A stretch of 11,704 nucleotides of DNA from Selenomonas sp. (lineage in GTDB: Bacteria > Bacillota_C > Negativicutes > Selenomonadales > Selenomonadaceae), in assembly GCF_024693525.1 (NCBI RefSeq), contig NZ_JAILKR010000110.1, positions 1 through 11,704 on the forward strand, read 5' to 3'. Position 1 is the stretch's first letter. Every line of letters begins with the position of its first letter. Shown here one piece after another: positions 7,994 through 11,704 of the stretch. The notes beneath the pieces were generated by a model. That model saw only the letters and a program-made list of their open reading frames with translations. It was not told the origin of the DNA and did not search any database. The position numbers and the translations under genes are program-made.

Positions 7994-9460
7994 TCAGAAG
8001 CTATACGTCAAAGATGCATAGCCAGTATCATCATAACGGTCAAATGCCGTAGCGCCTGTATCATACGGTTTCAACCGGTAATACGTCAGCTCAAAGTTCG
8101 TATTCGGTGCCAGCATATACCCGATACCAAGGCCAAACCCTCTGGCGCCGGCACCGCCATAACCATTGCCACCAGCAATATTGAGACGATGCGGCCACCC
8201 CGATGAATCAATGGCCAGATTTCCCAGCGCAAAGTATTCGCCATAGACATTCCAAGTATTTGCCTTATCCCAAATCAGTTTGCCATAAGTCAGGCGCGTC
8301 CAGAAACCATTGCGATGATTGCGGTCAGCGATATCAGCATTGCCACCACCACCAGTGCCAATGGTCTGGCTGCGGGTAATATCGGCACCATTATGAACGC
8401 CTTCGGCAATAAGATTCCATTTCGCGGCCAGCTGCGCATTGACACCTAACGCCATCTGCTGGAAATTACGCCTTACATTCTTCTTCGACCACTTATTCCA
8501 CCAAGTTGCTCCATTATCCCATGTCTCGACATAATTCACCGAACTATCCGCATCCGAATGCGAATTGTAATAGGCCGCCGTAACCTCTACCGCCGGACTT
8601 ACCTGTACGCGCAAATCCGCAAAAACAGCATGCTCGGCCTTGTCACTCCAAGTCGCTGCGGCAGCATCACCAGCACCTAACAATAGGCTGGCTTGTTTGA
8701 AATCCTTGCGGACCATGATTCCATCGATGGGATTCTCCCAATAGATAAGTCCCTGACCCAGTTTTACCTCGTTGCGCCCAGCCGAGAGCGTATAGCCATT
8801 CTTGGCATGCCAGTCAAGCTGCAAACGATTGAAACTCATCTTCTCATCATTCTTACCCGCATAATGGTCATGGCTATAGTCAGAACGCGCGATATTGGCA
8901 TTCTCCGCCTTGAGCTGCCCCGTAACCGACAGGTTTTCTGCCGGTTCTCCATATAAGCCCAAACGGATACGCATCTCATTCTGGCTCTTCGTACCGATCT
9001 CGCTCCTGGCCGCTTCACTGCCACCAGATACACCAACGCTGTTCTTATTGCGCATATGGCGGATACGCGCATCGCCCCACCACTTGAAACTGGACATGCC
9101 TTTTTTCATTTCCTTCACATCGCTTTCCACAGCGGTGAGGCGCACATCCATATCCTTTAACTCTGCCGCAAATTCCCGTTCCAGCTTTTTGAGCACTCCC
9201 TTGTCCTTGAGTGCCGCCGTGCCATACTTTTCCGACGCCTTAGCTACGATTTCTGCCATTTCGTAACGATTCATGGTTTTGCCGCCCTGAAACGTCCCAT
9301 CGCCATAGCCATCAAGCACACCATCCTCGGCCAGCATTGCTACCGCATCATATGCCCAATGCCCTTCCGGCAAATCTTTGAAGGGATTGACTGCTGCCAT
9401 TGCTGAACCGCTGATTGCAGTTGCCGTCAAAACTGCTGCAATAAGAACTGATTTTTTCAT
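7994..9460 (-). CDS. SLH-domain outer-membrane porin (OmpM type)
   Basis: An outer-membrane channel protein of 488 aa. I chose ATG 9460, preceded by an excellent TAGGAGGAG site, over an upstream in-frame start at 9484 that would add eight non-signal residues. Residues 1-22 are a signal peptide ending AMA. One SLH domain (about 25-75) contains NPFKDLPEGHWAYDAV and DGYGDGTFQGGKTMNRYE. A charged coiled coil follows (about 90-122), then a beta-barrel to the C-terminus, which ends YASLTYSF with the terminal Phe expected for barrel assembly. In Negativicutes such proteins bind polyamine-modified peptidoglycan and tether the outer membrane. Here the gene lies between lacE and the galactanase, so it probably admits galactan oligosaccharides or lactose; that specificity is inferred only from position. 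Confidence 0.9.
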   Translation of the reverse strand: MKKSVLIAAVLTATAISGSAMAAVNPFKDLPEGHWAYDAVAMLAEDGVLDGYGDGTFQGGKTMNRYEMAEIVAKASEKYGTAALKDKGVLKKLEREFAAELKDMDVRLTAVESDVKEMKKGMSSFKWWGDARIRHMRNKNSVGVSGGSEAARSEIGTKSQNEMRIRLGLYGEPAENLSVTGQLKAENANIARSDYSHDHYAGKNDEKMSFNRLQLDWHAKNGYTLSAGRNEVKLGQGLIYWENPIDGIMVRKDFKQASLLLGAGDAAAATWSDKAEHAVFADLRVQVSPAVEVTAAYYNSHSDADSSVNYVETWDNGATWWNKWSKKNVRRNFQQMALGVNAQLAAKWNLIAEGVHNGADITRSQTIGTGGGGNADIADRNHRNGFWTRLTYGKLIWDKANTWNVYGEYFALGNLAIDSSGWPHRLNIAGGNGYGGAGARGFGLGIGYMLAPNTNFELTYYRLKPYDTGATAFDRYDDTGYASLTYSF

Positions 9461-9504
9461 CTTTTCTCCTCCTAATAGTCCCAATCTTCTGTGATTTTAG
9501 GCAT

Positions 9505-9553
9505 AAAAATACTCCTGCCACCACTGTTGCCAGAGTACAGTGGCAGCAGGAGT
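9505..9553 (-). terminator. Hairpin terminator between lacE and the porin
   Basis: ACTCCTGC (9511-9518) pairs with GCAGGAGT (9546-9553). After a 2x2 internal mismatch, CCACTGT (9521-9527) pairs with ACAGTGG (9537-9543) around a nine-base loop. On the minus strand it is followed by ATTTTTA. It lies 15 bases past the lacE stop. Only about 45 bases remain to the porin start, so it probably reduces rather than abolishes downstream expression. A separate porin promoter is possible (TAAAAT at 9499-9494) but has no recognisable -35. Confidence 0.8.
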
Positions 9554-9568
9554 AAATTCCTACTTCAA

Positions 9569-11230
9569 TTAATGTGCCATCAAGGCTAAGGCAAAATCCA
9601 AAGCCTTATCGGGGTCACGGGTGAGGCCCACATACTCCCGCCCGCTGGTTGTTGCGCTCTTGACACCTTTCGCATCACAATCGCTCTTGAGTTCATCATA
9701 CATGGACGCCATCTGCGGCGCGAGCACGATAAGATCGAAATCCGTGATGATGTCTTTGTGCTGGCCATATGCCATGGCGATGGACTCTACGGGGGCATGA
9801 CGATGCTCTGCCCCTTTCGTGATAGCCTTTGCCAGCATTGAACTCGTAGCGCCAGAGGCACAGAGCACCAGCACGCGCTTCTCATCATTCGGAAGGTCTG
9901 CTTCCGTCACGACAGGGGCAGCGGGGACAGCCACCGCCGTTTCGTCTGCAGCTTCCACTGCGCCAGCTTTCTCTTTCTCTACCAGCTGAGCATCATAGAC
10001 CCGGAAGAACGGATAATACAGTACAGCATCCACCACCAGGAGCAGCGGTGCCAGCACAAAGGCCAGCTTCGCAAACCCGGTGCCGATGACAAGACCGATC
10101 GGTGCCGGCGTGGTCCATGGCAGGATATACGTGAAAGCATTCATGCCCAGACCATCGACAAAGAATTTGAAAATCCAAACGTTAAGAATCGGTGCCAAAA
10201 TAAAGGGGACAAATAACACCGGATTCAAGACGATAGGTGCACCAAAAAGGATTGGTTCGTTTACGGCAAAAGTTACAGGGATGATGGATGCCCGGCCCAC
10301 AGCACGGAGCTGCTTGGACTTAGCGATAAAAGCACACATCGCACAGAACATCAGCGTTGCTCCCGTACCACCCAGGGTCGCCACAAAGTAAGAAGTAGGA
10401 TGGGTCAGAATATTGGTGGCATGACCGCCAGCACTGACAATCTGCAGATTCGCTTCGATGTTGGCGATGTAGATTGCCGTCACAGCCGGTTCCACGATCG
10501 AGGGGCCATGAATACCCACAAACCAGAACATCGCCATGGCGCCGTAGATTATCGCAACGCCAATGTAGCCGTCAGCCGCCACAAATAGGGGTTTGAAAAC
10601 TTCCAGGATCCAAGCACCGAACATCATGCCCGTTGCTTCCTTGAAAACAATACCAAAGATCCAATAAACCATAACCGCTACCGACAGAGGAATAAGATCG
10701 GCAAAGGTCTGAGCAATATAGTGCGGAACTTCGTCCGGAAGTTTTATGGTAATGTTGCGTTTTACAAAGAACTTATAGATATTCGGGACGGTAAAGGCCA
10801 CGACAAATGCAGAAAGCAAGCCTTTCGTCCCCATGAATTCCGTAGAAATGCCCCCGTCCACAGGAGCCACCGCCAAGAGCAGTAAACAGATAATCGATAC
10901 GATCATGACGGATACATCGTTGATCTGCCGAAGCTTCGGCATCTTCGTATTGATGCTATCCGTCAAGCTTTTCGCAATAGTCGCTACCATGAGGATGCCA
11001 AGCATTCCCATGCTGTAGTTATACGCTTGCCATAGCACCGAGCTGACTGCCTCCGGCCATTTGTAGTCGAAAATCTCCGGTACACAGGCGACCAAAATGA
11101 ATAATGACGAGAACAGGATAACCGGTATGCAGCTTACAAAGCCATCCCGGATAGCCCGCAGGTAGATGTTGTTGGAAACCTTTTCAAAAAAGGGCTTCAT
11201 AGTTTCTACCATCTTGATTAATTTGTCCAT
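9569..11230 (-). CDS. lacE: PTS lactose-family enzyme IICB permease
   Basis: A membrane transporter (553 aa) that imports and phosphorylates lactose or related beta-galactosides, using LacF as phosphate donor. The IIC domain (about 1-410) has multiple hydrophobic segments and the family's conserved GIHGPSIVEP near 239-248 and FAVNEPILFGAP at 321-332. An Ala/Val/Glu-rich linker (about 415-447) leads to the IIB domain (about 450-553), with the phosphorylated Cys457 in VLVLCASGATSS. Length and IIC-IIB order match lactococcal LacE. It is translated from ATG 11230 with ribosome site AAAGGAAA. It heads the block with the porin and galactanase rather than joining lacF. A cellobiose-type permease is the alternative, but IIC-IIB fusion plus LacF, LacG and LacAB favour a beta-galactoside. 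Confidence 0.92.
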   Translation of the reverse strand: MDKLIKMVETMKPFFEKVSNNIYLRAIRDGFVSCIPVILFSSLFILVACVPEIFDYKWPEAVSSVLWQAYNYSMGMLGILMVATIAKSLTDSINTKMPKLRQINDVSVMIVSIICLLLLAVAPVDGGISTEFMGTKGLLSAFVVAFTVPNIYKFFVKRNITIKLPDEVPHYIAQTFADLIPLSVAVMVYWIFGIVFKEATGMMFGAWILEVFKPLFVAADGYIGVAIIYGAMAMFWFVGIHGPSIVEPAVTAIYIANIEANLQIVSAGGHATNILTHPTSYFVATLGGTGATLMFCAMCAFIAKSKQLRAVGRASIIPVTFAVNEPILFGAPIVLNPVLFVPFILAPILNVWIFKFFVDGLGMNAFTYILPWTTPAPIGLVIGTGFAKLAFVLAPLLLVVDAVLYYPFFRVYDAQLVEKEKAGAVEAADETAVAVPAAPVVTEADLPNDEKRVLVLCASGATSSMLAKAITKGAEHRHAPVESIAMAYGQHKDIITDFDLIVLAPQMASMYDELKSDCDAKGVKSATTSGREYVGLTRDPDKALDFALALMAH

Positions 11231-11299
11231 GATGATTTCCTTTCTCTAACCGTTAGTTTCGAAGCGCTCCTTACATTGCTCTTCTTTTTTACAGTTTTC

Positions 11300-11328
11300 A
11301 TTATAGCTTGGAATCATTTGTGCGTGTT
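11300..11328 (-). promoter_or_regulatory. Promoter of lacE (and probably porin-galactanase)
   Basis: On the minus strand a perfect -10, TATAAT (11305-11300), has AACACG (11328-11323) 17 bp upstream, a very poor -35. The 11-mer TTTCATTATAG around the -10 is identical to that at gatY. The predicted start near 11293 gives a leader of about 63 bases. Confidence 0.7.
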
Positions 11329-11351
11329 TTCATGTTTTGAAAATTTTTTCA
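11327..11351. promoter_or_regulatory. Shared 25-bp operator, lacE copy
   Basis: The copy reads TTTTCATGTTTT then GAAAATTTTTTCA. It holds the most perfect palindrome of the three, TTTTCA-N5-TGAAAA (11327-11343), plus the third TTTTCA at 11346-11351. It starts 21 bp upstream of the -10. Its far end comes within 5 bases of the T-run of the neighbouring RidA-gene terminator. Confidence 0.7.
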
Positions 11352-11355
11352 GTCG

Positions 11356-11392
11356 AAAAAAAATTGCCCTTGCGTTTTCCGCAAGGGCAATT
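11356..11392 (-). terminator. Terminator of the RidA-family gene
   Basis: A perfect 12-bp stem, AATTGCCCTTGC (11362-11373) with GCAAGGGCAATT (11381-11392), is followed on the minus strand by a run of eight T's (11363-11356, which includes two bases of the stem). It lies 53 bases past the RidA stop and insulates the lacE promoter from upstream transcription. Confidence 0.88.
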
Positions 11393-11445
11393 CCCGCACC
11401 GTTTCTTATTTTACACCAACCAGCCAGAAAATACCATGAACGATG

Positions 11446-11704
11446 TCACGCGATGACAGCCAGTGCCTCAACCTCGCAGAGCGCGCCTGCTGGCAGGTCC
11501 TTGACCGCTACGCAGCTGCGGGCTGGTTTGCTGATGAAGTGTCTGGCATAGACTTCATTGAACGCCTTGAAGTCAGCGATGTCAGCCAGGAAACAGGTCG
11601 TCTTGACGACATGCTTCATATCTGTCCCTGCAGCCTTGAGCACGGCTTCGATATTCTTGCAGCACTGCTCAGCCTGCTCCTCGATGGTCGTGGCAACAAT
11701 CTTG
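11446..11704 (-). CDS. RidA/YjgF-family protein, N-terminus outside window
   Basis: The open frame runs from the right edge (last full codon at 11701-11703) to TGA at 11446-11448, giving 85 C-terminal residues of a protein of usually about 125. It matches the RidA (YjgF/YER057c/UK114) family, which hydrolyses reactive 2-aminoacrylate and related enamines or imines. The visible signature includes EAVLKAAGTDMKHVVKTT, FLADIADFKAFNEVYARHF, and KPARSCVAVKDLPAGALCEVEALAV, where the Arg of PARS is the residue that binds the substrate carboxylate in active RidA proteins. It has its own terminator at 11356-11392 and is probably not part of the galactan system. The GTG at 11643 is an internal Val codon, not the start. 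Confidence 0.9.
   Translation of the reverse strand, partial: KIVATTIEEQAEQCCKNIEAVLKAAGTDMKHVVKTTCFLADIADFKAFNEVYARHFISKPARSCVAVKDLPAGALCEVEALAVIA

Noticed and set aside
9461..9484. Upstream start for the porin adding eight residues before the signal peptide
   Set aside because: The TAGGAGGAG site fits the ATG at 9460, which gives a normal signal peptide beginning MKKSVLIAA; the longer start would translate through that ribosome site.

Overview
The window looks like a chromosomal carbohydrate-utilisation island from a diderm Firmicute (class Negativicutes, most likely a Selenomonas-like anaerobe). The main evidence is a porin at 7994-9460 that carries an N-terminal S-layer-homology (SLH) domain, a coiled coil and a C-terminal beta-barrel ending in Phe, which is the OmpM-type architecture typical of Negativicutes. 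It sits among low-GC-Firmicute-style lac PTS and tagatose-6-phosphate genes. No mobile elements, CRISPR arrays, tRNA or rRNA genes were seen.

Layout: positions 1-110 hold the 3' end of an unidentified + strand gene with its terminator. A minus-strand operon lacA-lacB-lacF-lacG (3157 down to 417) ends at a strong hairpin at 322-364. Divergent from it is an RpiR/MurR-family regulator (3327-4133, +). A second minus operon, gatY-lacC (5956 down to 4144), converges on the regulator, and its apparent terminator lies inside the regulator's coding sequence. A third minus block runs lacE (11230-9569), a terminator-like hairpin, the SLH porin (9460-7994) and a secreted GH53 endo-beta-1,4-galactanase (7980-6130). 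The right edge holds the C-terminal part of a RidA-family gene.

The genes read as one pathway for beta-1,4-galactan (pectic galactan side chains). GH53 cuts galactan outside the cytoplasm, and the porin probably passes oligosaccharides across the outer membrane. LacE/LacF (PTS) then import and phosphorylate a galactosyl disaccharide or lactose. LacG hydrolyses the 6-phospho-beta-galactoside, LacAB isomerise galactose-6-P to tagatose-6-P, LacC phosphorylates it, and a class II GatY-type aldolase (in place of the usual class I LacD) splits tagatose-1,6-bisphosphate. The assignments of individual families are firm; galactan specificity of the porin and PTS is inference from context.

The most notable non-coding signal is a 25-bp element shared by all three operon promoters: TTTTCR-N3-TTTGRAA-N3-TTTTCR, with 16 of 25 columns invariant. 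In each case it begins exactly 21 bp upstream of the -10 hexamer and overlaps a poor -35. This makes a coherent three-promoter regulon, probably controlled by the RpiR-family protein, with a cre-like (CcpA) site as the main alternative.
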